Shown: positions 19,597 to 27,609, counted from the stretch's first letter. The stretch: 44,878 nt of DNA from Candidatus Kapaibacterium sp. (GCA_025055465.1 JANWXA010000001.1:1-44878), one strand, 5' to 3'. Made by a program: numbers and translations. The notes: generated by a model from the letters alone, not told the origin.

Positions 19597-20048
19597 GTCG
19601 CCTCCGGGGTGGAGATGCGCACGTTCGGATGGTGCTCCGGCACCGGCAGCTGGGCTTCCACGTAGGATTGTCGTACCCGCTGCTGGATGACTTCGTGGAG
19701 AAGCACGATCTGGAGCTGACGCCCGCTGGCAATTCGCCGTGCTCCTACGAAGGCCTCCACTACGCACCAGACACGATTCCCCTGCAGCTCGGTAACCTCT
19801 GCCCGAATACGCACATCGGCCCCAACGGGCGCCATGGCCTCGTGGCGCAGGTGGAGCTCTGCCCCGACAGCATTCTCCCCAGGCTCGAAAAACGGCTCAA
19901 TCGCACGCCGGGCAGCTACCTCAGCGTGGTACGCCAACCAGAAGGTGGAGTAGACCGGATGCACCACGCACCCATCCAGGATGGCCACCATCTCCGGGCC
20001 GACGCGCACAACGAGCTCCGCTACCGAACCAAGGACCTCAGCCCGCAT
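19587..20048 (-). CDS. Hotdog-fold thioesterase, FlK-like
   Basis: The 153-residue protein is a single hotdog domain with a ~30-residue C-terminal tail. PVYSTFWLAYHAEVAAR supplies Thr35 and Glu43, and LHLRHEAMAPVG supplies His69. The spacing Thr-8-Glu-26-His is exactly that of the Thr42/Glu50/His76 triad of fluoroacetyl-CoA thioesterase FlK. The family hydrolyses acyl-CoAs; the natural substrate here is unknown and fluoroacetyl-CoA is unlikely. ATG 20048 is chosen over upstream in-frame starts (20075 and earlier) because AGAGAGG sits just upstream and it overlaps the coaE stop by 11 bases. Its place directly behind coaE suggests a link to CoA ester turnover. Confidence 0.75.
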   Translation of the reverse strand: MRAEVLGSVAELVVRVGPEMVAILDGCVVHPVYSTFWLAYHAEVAARRAIEPFFEPGENAVGAELHLRHEAMAPVGADVRIRAEVTELQGNRVWCVVEAFVGARRIASGRQLQIVLLHEVIQQRVRQSYVEAQLPVPEHHPNVRISTPEATCE

Positions 20049-20736
20049 CGTGCCTCTCTGACGCAGAGGATACATCCGGCCTCGGCAGAACTTCGGTCTG
20101 CTCTGACGGCGGCACCCGTGGTGGCAGAGTGCGGAGGAGCGCCGCCAGGAAGTCAACGCTCTGCTTGAGCTCCTCGAAGCTCCCGTCGTTGGCGAGCACA
20201 ATGTCGGCTCGGAGGCGCTTGGACGACGGGGATTGCTGTGCGGCCTCACGCGCTGCAATCTGCTCCTGGCTCCAGCCCCGCTGGCAGAGCCGCTCGCGGC
20301 GCTTAGACTCCTGGGCATCTACGACGATGACGTAGTCGAAGGCCTCGTCCAGGCCCGTTTCGAAGACGAGCGCTGCCTCCACGACGACCAGCTGTGCCCC
20401 TTCTGAGGCCAGGCGTTGGACATGTTCCGCGAGCGCTTCCAGTACCCGTGGGTGGACGAGCTCCTCCACGAGTCGCCGTGCTCGGCGATGCTGCGGTGTC
20501 CTTCCAAAGATGCGAGCGGCAAGCGCTGCAGTCCGTAGCCGCCCATCGGGTCCAAAGATGTCCGCACCGAAGGTCTGCTGCAACCGTTCCCGAAGCTCGG
20601 GATCGGTCTCCATGAGCTCCTTCCCCATCTGGTCGGCGTCCAGCACGGGGATGCCGTTCTGGCGGAGTAGTTCAGCTACAGTGGTCTTCCCGCTTCCTGG
20701 GGCACCGGTCAAGGCAACGAGTACGGGCTCGCTCAT
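20038..20736 (-). CDS. coaE: Dephospho-CoA kinase
   Basis: CoaE phosphorylates the 3' hydroxyl of dephospho-CoA, the last step of coenzyme A synthesis. The 232-residue product has the P-loop GAPGSGKTT (10-18). The DADQMGKEL segment (33-41) follows it. VVVEAALVFETGLDE and the lid-region RLCQRGWSQEQIAAREAAQ also fit the family, including the helix that closes over ATP. A proline-rich tail of about 30 residues extends past the usual end. Its ATG overlaps the purL stop by four bases and its 3' end overlaps the thioesterase gene, so it is mid-operon. Confidence 0.92.
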   Translation of the reverse strand: MSEPVLVALTGAPGSGKTTVAELLRQNGIPVLDADQMGKELMETDPELRERLQQTFGADIFGPDGRLRTAALAARIFGRTPQHRRARRLVEELVHPRVLEALAEHVQRLASEGAQLVVVEAALVFETGLDEAFDYVIVVDAQESKRRERLCQRGWSQEQIAAREAAQQSPSSKRLRADIVLANDGSFEELKQSVDFLAALLRTLPPRVPPSEQTEVLPRPDVSSASERHDAG

Positions 20737-22961
20737 ACGCGCTCCACGGGCTCCGGGAGTGCCCGTTCGTACTGATGCCGGAGCTCAGCCACGCTGGTCT
20801 CCACAACCCCTTGCAGCACGAACCGGTCACGCACGACTCGGCCGAGCTCCACACACGGCAGCTCCCACTCCCGGCAGAGCTGGAACACACTGGCCACGTG
20901 CTCGGGTGGTACGGAGACCACTACCCGTGTCTGCGCCTCCCCGAAGAGCTGTGCCGCCGTAAGCTCCCACGGCAGGGCGAGCTCTGCCCCCAGCGCACCC
21001 TCAGAGGCGATCGCCTTCTCGGCTAAGCAGATTGCCAGCCCCCCTTCGGAGCAGTCGTGCGCTGAGCGGAGCCACCGGCGCCGAACGGCCATCCGTAGCA
21101 CTTGCTGGAGACGGCGCTCCTCCTCCAGTTCCAGCGTTGGCGCATCGCCGGCTACCATCGCGTGGAAGAGCCACAAGTACTCCGAGCCGCCCAACTCTGC
21201 CCGCTGCGGCCCAATCAGCAGCACGACATCCCCTTCTGCCCGAAAGCCCATCCCAACAGCAGCCGTCACATCCTCCACCAACCCCAGCATCCCAATGACG
21301 GGCGTAGGATAGACCACAGAGCGCGGCGACGCATTGTAGAAGCTTACGTTCCCGCCCGTCACTGGGGTTCCGAAGGCTCGGCAGGCATCCCCCATGCCTC
21401 GGACGGCCTCGCGGAACTGCCAGAAGACTTCAGGGTCGTACGGGTCCCCGAAGTTGAGGCAGTTCGTGATAGCAACCGGCTCGGCCCCAACGCAGGCCAC
21501 ATTCCGGGCGGCCTCTGCGACCGCGATCTGGGCCCCGCGATAGGGGTTGAGGTAGACGTAGCGGCTGTTGCAGTCCACGCTCACGGCGATGCCGCGTCCC
21601 GGGAGCTCGCGCAGCCGCAGCACGGCGGCATCGGCCATGCCAGGCAGGAGCACGGTGTTCGTCTGCACCTGATGGTCGTACTGCTCGAAGACCCAGCGCT
21701 TGCTGGCAACCGTCGGGCTCGTCAGCAGCCGCCAGAAGGCCTCCTCTGGTGAGACGGGCTCCGGAAGGTCCTCGGGCCTCACGGCTCGGAGCTCTTGCAG
21801 GTAGGCCGGCTCACGCGCCTCTCGGTCGTACTGCGGCGCCCCTTCGCCGGCCACCAACGTCCAAGCAGGGACCTCGGCCACCAGCTCCCCATGCCGGTAG
21901 TAGCGCAGGATGCCGTCCTCGGTCACCTCCCCAATCCGTGCGCAGCCGATTCCCCACTTACGGCAAATCTCCTCCGCGATGGACTCCGTGCCTCGGCGCA
22001 GCACGACCAGCATCCGCTCCTGCGACTCGGAGAGCAGGATCTCATAAGCGCTCATCCCCGGGTCGCGCAGCGGCACGGCATCCAAGTCTATCCGCATCCC
22101 CACACGCCCGCGGGCACTCATCTCGGAGGTCGAGCAACAGATGCCCGCAGCCCCCATGTCCTGCATCCCCACGACGATGCCGGCATCGCGCAGCTCCAGC
22201 ACTGCCTCCAGCAGCAGCTTCTCGGCGAAGGGGTCCCCGACCTGCACCGATGGGCGCATGTCCTGCTGCCCGTCCTCAAACGTTCGCGAGGCCAAAAGCG
22301 ACGCCCCGTGTATCCCATCCCGCCCCGTCCGGTTGCCGAGCAGGTAGACCGGGTTCCCCACCCCGCGGGCCACCGAAGGGATGATGCGGTCTATGGGCAC
22401 AATCCCCACGGCCATGGCGTTGACCAGAGGATTGTCAGCGTAGCAGGGCTGGAAGTACACCTCGCCGCCGACCGTGGGCACTCCGAAGGCATTCCCGTAA
22501 TCGCCAATCCCGCGCACGACGCCGCGGACCAGGTAGCGTGTCCGCGCGTCCTTGAGTTCCCCGAAGCGGAGGGAGTCCAGCACGGCGATTGGCCGCGCGC
22601 CCGTGGTGAAGATGTCCCGCAGGATGCCTCCTACGCCGGTTGCTGCCCCTTGGTACGGCTCTACCGCCGAGGGGTGGTTGTGGCTCTCGATCTTGAAGGC
22701 AATCGCATACCCGCCGCCGATGTCCACCATACCGGCATTCTCGTTGCCGGAGAGCACCCGCCCGCCCGTCCGCGGCAGCGTCCGCAGGAGCTTCAGCGAG
22801 TTCTTGTAGCTGCAGTGCTCGCTCCACATCACCGCGAACATCCCCAGCTCCGTGGGGTTGGGCTCCCGACCCAGGAGCTGCACAATCCGCTCGTACTCCT
22901 CGGCGGTCAACCCCAGTGCCAAGGCCGTCTCTACCGTTGCCGTCAGCTCATGCTGCAGCAT
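20733..22961 (-). CDS. purL: Phosphoribosylformylglycinamidine synthase subunit PurL
   Basis: PurL is the ATP-dependent synthase subunit that turns FGAR into FGAM. At 742 residues it is the small form that works with separate PurQ (glutaminase) and PurS, neither of which is in this window. Conserved blocks include MWSEHCSYKNSLKLLR, the ATP-binding FKIESHNHPSAVEPYQGA, the repeated-half motif NCLNFGDPYDPE, and GGNVSFYN. The start ATG 22961 forms a TGATG overlap with the upstream zinc-ribbon gene; a longer in-frame start at 23006 would sit inside that gene. It is followed by coaE with a four-base overlap. Confidence 0.95.
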   Translation of the reverse strand: MLQHELTATVETALALGLTAEEYERIVQLLGREPNPTELGMFAVMWSEHCSYKNSLKLLRTLPRTGGRVLSGNENAGMVDIGGGYAIAFKIESHNHPSAVEPYQGAATGVGGILRDIFTTGARPIAVLDSLRFGELKDARTRYLVRGVVRGIGDYGNAFGVPTVGGEVYFQPCYADNPLVNAMAVGIVPIDRIIPSVARGVGNPVYLLGNRTGRDGIHGASLLASRTFEDGQQDMRPSVQVGDPFAEKLLLEAVLELRDAGIVVGMQDMGAAGICCSTSEMSARGRVGMRIDLDAVPLRDPGMSAYEILLSESQERMLVVLRRGTESIAEEICRKWGIGCARIGEVTEDGILRYYRHGELVAEVPAWTLVAGEGAPQYDREAREPAYLQELRAVRPEDLPEPVSPEEAFWRLLTSPTVASKRWVFEQYDHQVQTNTVLLPGMADAAVLRLRELPGRGIAVSVDCNSRYVYLNPYRGAQIAVAEAARNVACVGAEPVAITNCLNFGDPYDPEVFWQFREAVRGMGDACRAFGTPVTGGNVSFYNASPRSVVYPTPVIGMLGLVEDVTAAVGMGFRAEGDVVLLIGPQRAELGGSEYLWLFHAMVAGDAPTLELEEERRLQQVLRMAVRRRWLRSAHDCSEGGLAICLAEKAIASEGALGAELALPWELTAAQLFGEAQTRVVVSVPPEHVASVFQLCREWELPCVELGRVVRDRFVLQGVVETSVAELRHQYERALPEPVERV

Positions 22962-23269
22962 CAGCGTCCCAAGAGCAGTTCCACGAAGCGCACGAGCAGG
23001 AACCACCCAACGGCGACCCCGGCGACGCTGCCGGTCGCAATCCCCAAGAGCGTCATCCAGAAAGCAAAGCGGCTCTGCGACCGGAAGCGCCGAAACATGT
23101 ACCCGCGCCAGTTACAGTGGTGGCAGCGGTAGAGTACCAACACCGGGCTGAAGAGCTTCATGAACCGCTCAAACGCATTGCGGCTATGCGAACGGTACAT
23201 CCGCCCAACCGTCTTGCACCGCGGGCATCGCCGCAGTGTCGGGCTACTCCGCTGCCGGAAGGTCGTCAT
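22961..23269 (-). CDS. Small zinc-ribbon membrane protein of unknown function
   Basis: The product is 102 residues and basic. Two CxxC pairs, C15/C18 (CPRC) and C49/C52 (CHHC), flank a segment rich in Arg and aromatic residues and form a likely zinc ribbon. One or two transmembrane helices follow (about 71-98, FWMTLLGIATG and VAVGWFLLVRFVELLL). It shares a TGATG junction with purL and opens the minus-strand operon. I do not recognise the family. The layout is a cytoplasmic zinc ribbon tethered to the inner membrane. The coupling to purL is clear from the overlap, but a functional tie is not. Confidence 0.7.
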   Translation of the reverse strand: MTTFRQRSSPTLRRCPRCKTVGRMYRSHSRNAFERFMKLFSPVLVLYRCHHCNWRGYMFRRFRSQSRFAFWMTLLGIATGSVAGVAVGWFLLVRFVELLLGR

Positions 23270-23646
23270 GACTGCACCCTCGCCGTCACAAAATTAGCCC
23301 TCCGGGCAGAGAGGACTCCCCCTCTGCAGAGGCGTGCTGCCGGAGACGCCCGCAGACTCCTGGGGATAGCCTGCAGCAATACTGGCTCCCGTGCTGGTCC
23401 CCGACTGTGCAGCGTCCGAAGTCGGGCTCGGACAGGCAGAATTCCCGTAACTTGCCGCGGCTCCCTGCTCCCGCGGAGGTGCAGGAACGGCGGGGGCTGC
23501 CTCGTTGTGGTGGGGGCCGACGGGCTGAGCACTGGGCCGCAAGACCCCCAAGGAAGCGCACAGCCAGGCAATCCCCAAGCGCACTGCTCCCTCAGCCTGC
23601 AGGGCCAAAGGTAAGGTCATATGTGGAACTACTCCGGAGGTGACCC
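23270..23646. other. Intergenic region between divergent genes (zinc-ribbon operon and fibre gene)
   Basis: About 377 GC-rich bases without a supported gene. It should hold promoters for both directions. Visible elements are a 12-bp palindrome CCTCTGCAGAGG (23321-23332), a 7-bp inverted pair CCCGACT/AGTCGGG (23400-23406, 23420-23426) and a good ribosome site GGAGG at 23636-23640 for the next gene. No confident promoter boxes were recognised. Confidence 0.5.
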
Positions 23647-23835
23647 ATGTCGAGCCAGACGCAGCTCTGCACCATGCTCTCGGTGGCGGCTCTGCTGTTC
23701 CTCGGGTGGGGCTGGAGCATTGGCGGGCAGGTGCCCAACGGGCCTACGGGCGTCGGCAGCGAAGCCATGCTGCCCTTGAGGGCAACCGCTGACACGTCCG
23801 CGCAGCAGCCCGATGTGTCCAGCAGGGCTGGGTAG
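23647..23835 (+). CDS. Signal-peptide-bearing short frame, probable 5' part of the fibre gene
   Basis: The frame encodes 62 residues from ATG 23647, with GGAGG six bases upstream. The N-terminus SVAALLFLGWGWSIGGQVPNG is a plausible Sec signal peptide with cleavage near the GGQ. The rest is low-complexity and polar. It ends at TAG 23833-23835. The frame directly beyond that TAG is open without interruption to 25317 and encodes a fibre-like protein that ends in a T9SS-type domain but lacks a signal peptide of its own. The simplest reading is one secreted gene interrupted by an amber codon. Alternatives are a true small secreted protein, a sequencing error, or phase variation. Confidence 0.55.
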   Translation: MSSQTQLCTMLSVAALLFLGWGWSIGGQVPNGPTGVGSEAMLPLRATADTSAQQPDVSSRAG

Positions 23836-23883
23836 CGCAGCACTCCGCCGAGCAGCACCGAGGCCTCAGCCCCGAGGGCAATA

Positions 23884-25317
23884 GTGGAGGACATTTCGGG
23901 AGGATGCTCCCACGGCCGGAGGCTGCTGGCAGAGGGCCCGCGTGGCATACCCGCAGCCGCCTCGGACGCCCCAGGTAGCAGCCCGTACCTCAGCGCCGTC
24001 AGCAGCGGGCAGAACACTGGCTGGGATGACGAAAACGCGGCACTTGGAGACTACAGCGTCGTCTGTGGAGGTTATAGAAACACCGCCAGCGGCTATGCCA
24101 GCACCGTCGGCGGGGGCTGGGAAAACACCGCCAGCGACCTCAACAGCACCGTCGGCGGGGGCAGCTACAACACCGCCAGAGGTGGTGGCAGCACCGTCGG
24201 CGGGGGCGGGAGCAACACCGCCAGCGGCACCGTCAGCACCGTCGGCGGGGGCTGGTACAACACCGCCAGCGGCTATGCCAGCACCGTCAGCGGGGGCTGG
24301 CTCAACCACGCCAGCGACTCTCTTTCCGCCATCCCGGGCGGGTACAACCTGAAGGTCGGCAAACGCAGCTTCGGCTTCAGCGGGCAGACGACTGACACGC
24401 AGACGGACCTGAGTGCGTACAGCAACATTGCGGCCTTTGTGGATGTGGACCTGTGGCTGTACAACGTGTGCGACCTGGCTTCGCAGTTGCGCTTCTACGA
24501 GCCCTCAGGCGCAGGAACGAACTACACGGCCTTCCAAGCCCAGAGGCAGCGGAGGAACATCGTGTACACGCTGCCGGCAACGCTGGGGCAGGTTGGGGAT
24601 GTGCTAAGGATTGCCTCCGTGCGGCAGGACACGGCTGTGCTGGAGTGGGCATCAGCCGCGGGGGCGGCGCCGTCCTCGCTACGGTACAAGGACGCGGTTC
24701 GACCCATCGGGGAGGCGCTGGGGAAGGTACTGCGGCTGCGGGGGGTAGAGTTCCGGTGGAAGCCGGAGTATGGGGAGCGGGAGGACATTGGGTTCATCGT
24801 AGAGGAGGTGGCGCCGGTGGTGCCGCAGGTGGTGGACCGCGACCCGCAGACGGGGGAGCCGCTGGGCATGGACTACAGCCGCCTGACGGCGCTGCTGGTG
24901 GAGGCCATCAAGGAGCAGCGGCGGGAGTTAGAGCAGCAACGACAGGAGGTAGAGCGGCAACGGCAGGAGGTAGAGCGGCTGCGGCTGCTGGTGGAGCAAC
25001 TGCTGCAGGAGCGGGGCGGCCGCGGCGGGGAGACCGGCGGCACGCAGATTCACGATGCCTGGCTGGGGCAGAACATCCCGAACCCGCACGAGGGGACGAC
25101 GACGGTGCCGTACTACATCCCGGCTGGCGTCGGTCGGGCCGAGCTGGTGGTGCGGGACGGGCGGGGTCGGGAGCTGCGGCGGGTAGAGCTGCCCGAGCGT
25201 GGGGCGCATGGGCAGGTGACGCTGGAGATGCGGCTCTTGGGTGCTGGGGTGTACGAGTACAGCCTGGTGCTGGACGGGCGCGTAGTGGCCACACGGCAGA
25301 TGACGCTCGTGCGGTAA
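23884..25317 (+). CDS. Fibre-like protein: YadA-head repeats, S74-type chaperone domain and T9SS sorting domain
   Basis: The product is 477 residues from GTG 23884, but the frame is open back to 23836. Residues 66-155 are six 15-residue repeats of the type NTASGYASTVGGGWx, like YadA adhesin head repeats. Residues ~155-258 resemble a tail-fibre-type beta region (LRFYEPSGAGTNY, IVYTLPATLGQVGDVL). From 264 comes SSLRYKDAVRPIGEALGKV...FRWKPEYGEREDIGFIVEEV, an intramolecular chaperone of the peptidase S74 family with the SxRxK signature. A coiled coil (about 343-378) follows. Last comes WLGQNIPNPHEGTTTVPYYI, a T9SS type A sorting domain. It is probably a trimeric surface adhesin or fibre. No start codon with a ribosome site lies close to 23884, and it lacks a signal peptide unless joined to the preceding frame. 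Confidence 0.7.
   Translation: MEDISGGCSHGRRLLAEGPRGIPAAASDAPGSSPYLSAVSSGQNTGWDDENAALGDYSVVCGGYRNTASGYASTVGGGWENTASDLNSTVGGGSYNTARGGGSTVGGGGSNTASGTVSTVGGGWYNTASGYASTVSGGWLNHASDSLSAIPGGYNLKVGKRSFGFSGQTTDTQTDLSAYSNIAAFVDVDLWLYNVCDLASQLRFYEPSGAGTNYTAFQAQRQRRNIVYTLPATLGQVGDVLRIASVRQDTAVLEWASAAGAAPSSLRYKDAVRPIGEALGKVLRLRGVEFRWKPEYGEREDIGFIVEEVAPVVPQVVDRDPQTGEPLGMDYSRLTALLVEAIKEQRRELEQQRQEVERQRQEVERLRLLVEQLLQERGGRGGETGGTQIHDAWLGQNIPNPHEGTTTVPYYIPAGVGRAELVVRDGRGRELRRVELPERGAHGQVTLEMRLLGAGVYEYSLVLDGRVVATRQMTLVR
24079..24348 (+). repeat. Six 45-bp coding repeats (YadA-head-like)
   Basis: Six 15-codon units starting with AACACCGCCAGC or a variant, and centred on AGCACCGTCGGCGGGGGC, encode NTASxxxSTVGGGxx. 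Copies differ mainly at codons 5-7 and 14-15. The first and fifth units are nearly identical. Such arrays can change length by slippage or recombination. Confidence 0.9.
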
Positions 25318-25344
25318 GCCTGGAGGCGAGTCCGAGACAGCATG

Positions 25345-25380
25345 TCGGGGCGCACGGTAGCCGTGCGCCCCGATGCTTTT
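25345..25380 (+). terminator. Rho-independent terminator after the fibre gene
   Basis: A perfect 13-bp stem, TCGGGGCGCACGG (25345-25357) with CCGTGCGCCCCGA (25361-25373), has a TAG loop and is followed by TGCTTTT. It begins 28 bases after the stop codon of the fibre gene and closes that transcript. Confidence 0.8.
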
Positions 25381-25489
25381 GTGAAGAGCTCGGTGCATCT
25401 GTAGACCGCAATCTGGTAGCTCCGTGCCCCAGGCTGTGGAGGGGATTTGCAATTTTGCAGCAGAGATGTGGCCTTCGGTGGGTGTACCG

Positions 25490-25993
25490 ATGATGCACCT
25501 CGCTGTCCTTGCTGTGGCGGCGCTCCCGCTCTGGGGGCAGTTGCCGGCTGTGACGCTCCAGACCTTGGATGGGCGATCCGTCCGGGCCGATACCCTCCAC
25601 AACGGAGGTAGGCCCATGGTGGTCAACTTCTGGGCGACTTGGTGCAAGCCCTGCCTTGTGGAGCTCGCCACGCTGCACAAGCTGTACCCGCAGTGGCAGG
25701 CGGAGACGGGCGTGAAGATTCTCGCCATCTCCATTGACGACGCCCGCACGAGCGCGAAGGTTGCCCCACTGATACGGGCCAGGAAGTGGCAGTTCGACGT
25801 CTACCTGGACCCCAATAGCGAGCTGCGCCGGGCGATGAACGTGGCCGACATCCCGCACTCCTTCGTGCTGGACGGCTCAGGACGCATCGTCTGGCAGCAC
25901 CAGGCGTACTCACCCGGGGACGAGGAGCGCCTCTACGCTGTGCTCAAGGAGCTGGCACGCTCCGACACCTTGCAGCCGACCGAGACCAAATGA
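25490..25993 (+). CDS. TlpA-family thioredoxin-like disulfide reductase
   Basis: The product is 167 residues from ATG 25490 (ATG 25493 and 25466 and GTG 25424 are in frame). It has an N-terminal hydrophobic signal (HLAVLAVAALPLWGQ). A thioredoxin fold follows with ATWCKPCL (C52, C55) and cis-proline segment ADIPHSFVLDGSGRI. The TlpA/ResA insertion is present. The protein would act in the periplasm, reducing disulfides of secreted or cytochrome substrates. It overlaps the outer-membrane barrel gene by four bases (ATGA), so the two form an operon. The charge-poor signal region makes the exact start doubtful. Confidence 0.85.
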   Translation: MMHLAVLAVAALPLWGQLPAVTLQTLDGRSVRADTLHNGGRPMVVNFWATWCKPCLVELATLHKLYPQWQAETGVKILAISIDDARTSAKVAPLIRARKWQFDVYLDPNSELRRAMNVADIPHSFVLDGSGRIVWQHQAYSPGDEERLYAVLKELARSDTLQPTETK

Positions 25994-27606
25994 GGCACTT
26001 ACGGCGCCTCGGCCTGCTCTCTACCCTACTCCCCTGCTTCGCCTTTGGGCAGGCCGGTGCGTCCCTGAGTGGCGGGGTGCAGATTGAGCTCCGCTCGTAC
26101 CGGGCCGACAGCGCCATTGGAGCCCCCGCGGTGCCCGAACGGCTGGGGCTGAACGCATACGTTCCGCTCTCCTACCGGCTGGGCCCATTCACCGCGAGCC
26201 TGCGCTACGAGGCCTACTTGGAGCCGCTGCAGGGCTACGACCGCCGGTATGCCGGCTCCGGGATTGCCCTCCGCTCGCTGGACTACCAGGACGAGCGCTT
26301 CCAGCTCACGGTCGGCGGCTTCTACGAGCAGTTCGGCTCCGGGATGGTGCTGCGCACGTACGAAGAACGCCTCCTGGGGATTGACAACGGGCTGGAAGGG
26401 GTCCGGCTGCGCTACAACGGACCAGGGATTCGGCTGACGGGCTTTGTAGCGCGGCAGCGGCGCTTCTTTGAGTGGACGGGACTCATTCGCGGCGCTGACG
26501 TAGAGCTGACCCCATCGGCTTGGGGTATCGGAGCACTGCTGGGCATCGAGACGCCGCTCTCCTGGCAGCTTGGAGCGTCGGCGGTCAGCAAGTACCAGCC
26601 CGACACCGACCCCCTCTACCGACTGCCGGAGAACGTCCTGACCTATGCCCTCCGCGGCTCGTGGCAATGGGGGTCTTGGCGGCTGACGGCAGAGTGGGCG
26701 TACAAGTACAACGACCCTTCGGCACTCAACGGCTACTCGTACAACCCCGGCACGGGGCTCTACGTGACCCTGGCTGGCGAGCTGGCCCCCGTGAGCTTCC
26801 TCCTGCAGGCCAAGCGGATTGACAACATGGCGTTCTACTCCGACCGGACGGCCTCGGGGACCGTCTCGGTGCTGAACTACCTGGCACCCTTAAGCCGGCA
26901 GCAGACGTACCGCCTGGCAACACTCTACGCCTACGCCACACAGCCCGGAGGGGAGATTGGGATTGCAGCGGAGGCCATCATTGCCCTGCCGGAGCAGTCC
27001 CTGGTCGGTGGCGAAGGCGGGGGCACGCTGACGCTCAGCTACAGCCGTATCCATGGGCTGGACACCGTGCACACTGGCGAGCTGCGCTATCGAAGCCCCT
27101 TCCCCGGAATCGGCAGGCAGCTCTACCTGGAGGAGCTCGTTGCCGAGCACACAGTGAGCTGGACCCCGCGACTCCGGAGCACGGTCAACCTCACGCGGCA
27201 GGTCTACAACCGCGACGTCTCCGAAGGCGTGCGCGGCTACGGGCTCATCTGGACCTGGATTGCCATCGCCGACATCGCTTACACATTCGCACCGCGGCAG
27301 ACCGTGCGTGCGGAGCTGCAGCACCTCTGGACCCGCCAAGACCGCGGTCGCTGGCTTTTCACCCTGCTGGAGTACTCGCTGGCGCCGCACTGGGCCGTGA
27401 CGCTGTGGGACGAATACAATTACGGCAATCCTGACCGCAGCGCCCGCTTCCACTACCCTGGCGCTGCCATGACGCTCCTCCTCCAACGCTTCAAGCTGAC
27501 ACTGGGCTACGGGCGCCAGCGGGCGGGGATTGTGTGCGTCGGAGGGGTCTGCCGCTACATGCCCGCCGCGAACGGGCTGAGCCTCAGCGTGACGGCAACA
27601 CTGTAG
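25990..27606 (+). CDS. Outer-membrane beta-barrel protein (DUF6029-like)
   Basis: The 538-residue protein has a signal peptide (RRLGLLSTLLPCFAFGQAG). Alternating amphipathic strands rich in Tyr, Trp and Arg run through the whole sequence, typical of a large transmembrane barrel. The segment FYEQFGSGMVLRTYEERLLG (about 109-128), with GLEGVRLRYNG after it, reminds me of a Bacteroidota family annotated as DUF6029; this is from memory. It begins inside the stop of a TlpA-type thiol reductase and is followed three bases later by a symporter gene. A pair of Cys near the C-terminus (IVCVGGVCRYM) could be a disulfide, which would fit the neighbouring oxidoreductase. Cargo is unknown. Confidence 0.75.
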   Translation: MRHLRRLGLLSTLLPCFAFGQAGASLSGGVQIELRSYRADSAIGAPAVPERLGLNAYVPLSYRLGPFTASLRYEAYLEPLQGYDRRYAGSGIALRSLDYQDERFQLTVGGFYEQFGSGMVLRTYEERLLGIDNGLEGVRLRYNGPGIRLTGFVARQRRFFEWTGLIRGADVELTPSAWGIGALLGIETPLSWQLGASAVSKYQPDTDPLYRLPENVLTYALRGSWQWGSWRLTAEWAYKYNDPSALNGYSYNPGTGLYVTLAGELAPVSFLLQAKRIDNMAFYSDRTASGTVSVLNYLAPLSRQQTYRLATLYAYATQPGGEIGIAAEAIIALPEQSLVGGEGGGTLTLSYSRIHGLDTVHTGELRYRSPFPGIGRQLYLEELVAEHTVSWTPRLRSTVNLTRQVYNRDVSEGVRGYGLIWTWIAIADIAYTFAPRQTVRAELQHLWTRQDRGRWLFTLLEYSLAPHWAVTLWDEYNYGNPDRSARFHYPGAAMTLLLQRFKLTLGYGRQRAGIVCVGGVCRYMPAANGLSLSVTATL

Positions 27607-27609
27607 AGC

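Noticed and set aside
23321..23332. Palindrome CCTCTGCAGAGG in the divergent spacer
   Set aside because: A single 12-bp palindrome in GC-rich DNA without a neighbouring regulator is weak evidence for an operator.
23866..24309. Minus-strand frame of repeated APADGA units
   Set aside because: Antisense reading of the coding repeats, with low complexity and no ribosome site.
24079..24348. Regular repeats as a CRISPR array
   Set aside because: Repeats are contiguous, in frame and without unique spacers, and no cas genes are present.
23942..24352. Second plus-strand frame with regular Ala-Pro-Ser repeats
   Set aside because: It is the out-of-frame reading of the 45-bp fibre repeats and has no start signal; the Gly/Asn/Thr/Ser frame matches YadA-head repeats.
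24453..25493. Long Gly/Ala-rich plus-strand frame running past the fibre stop
   Set aside because: Shadow of the high-GC fibre gene; it crosses the intrinsic terminator and has no recognisable domain.
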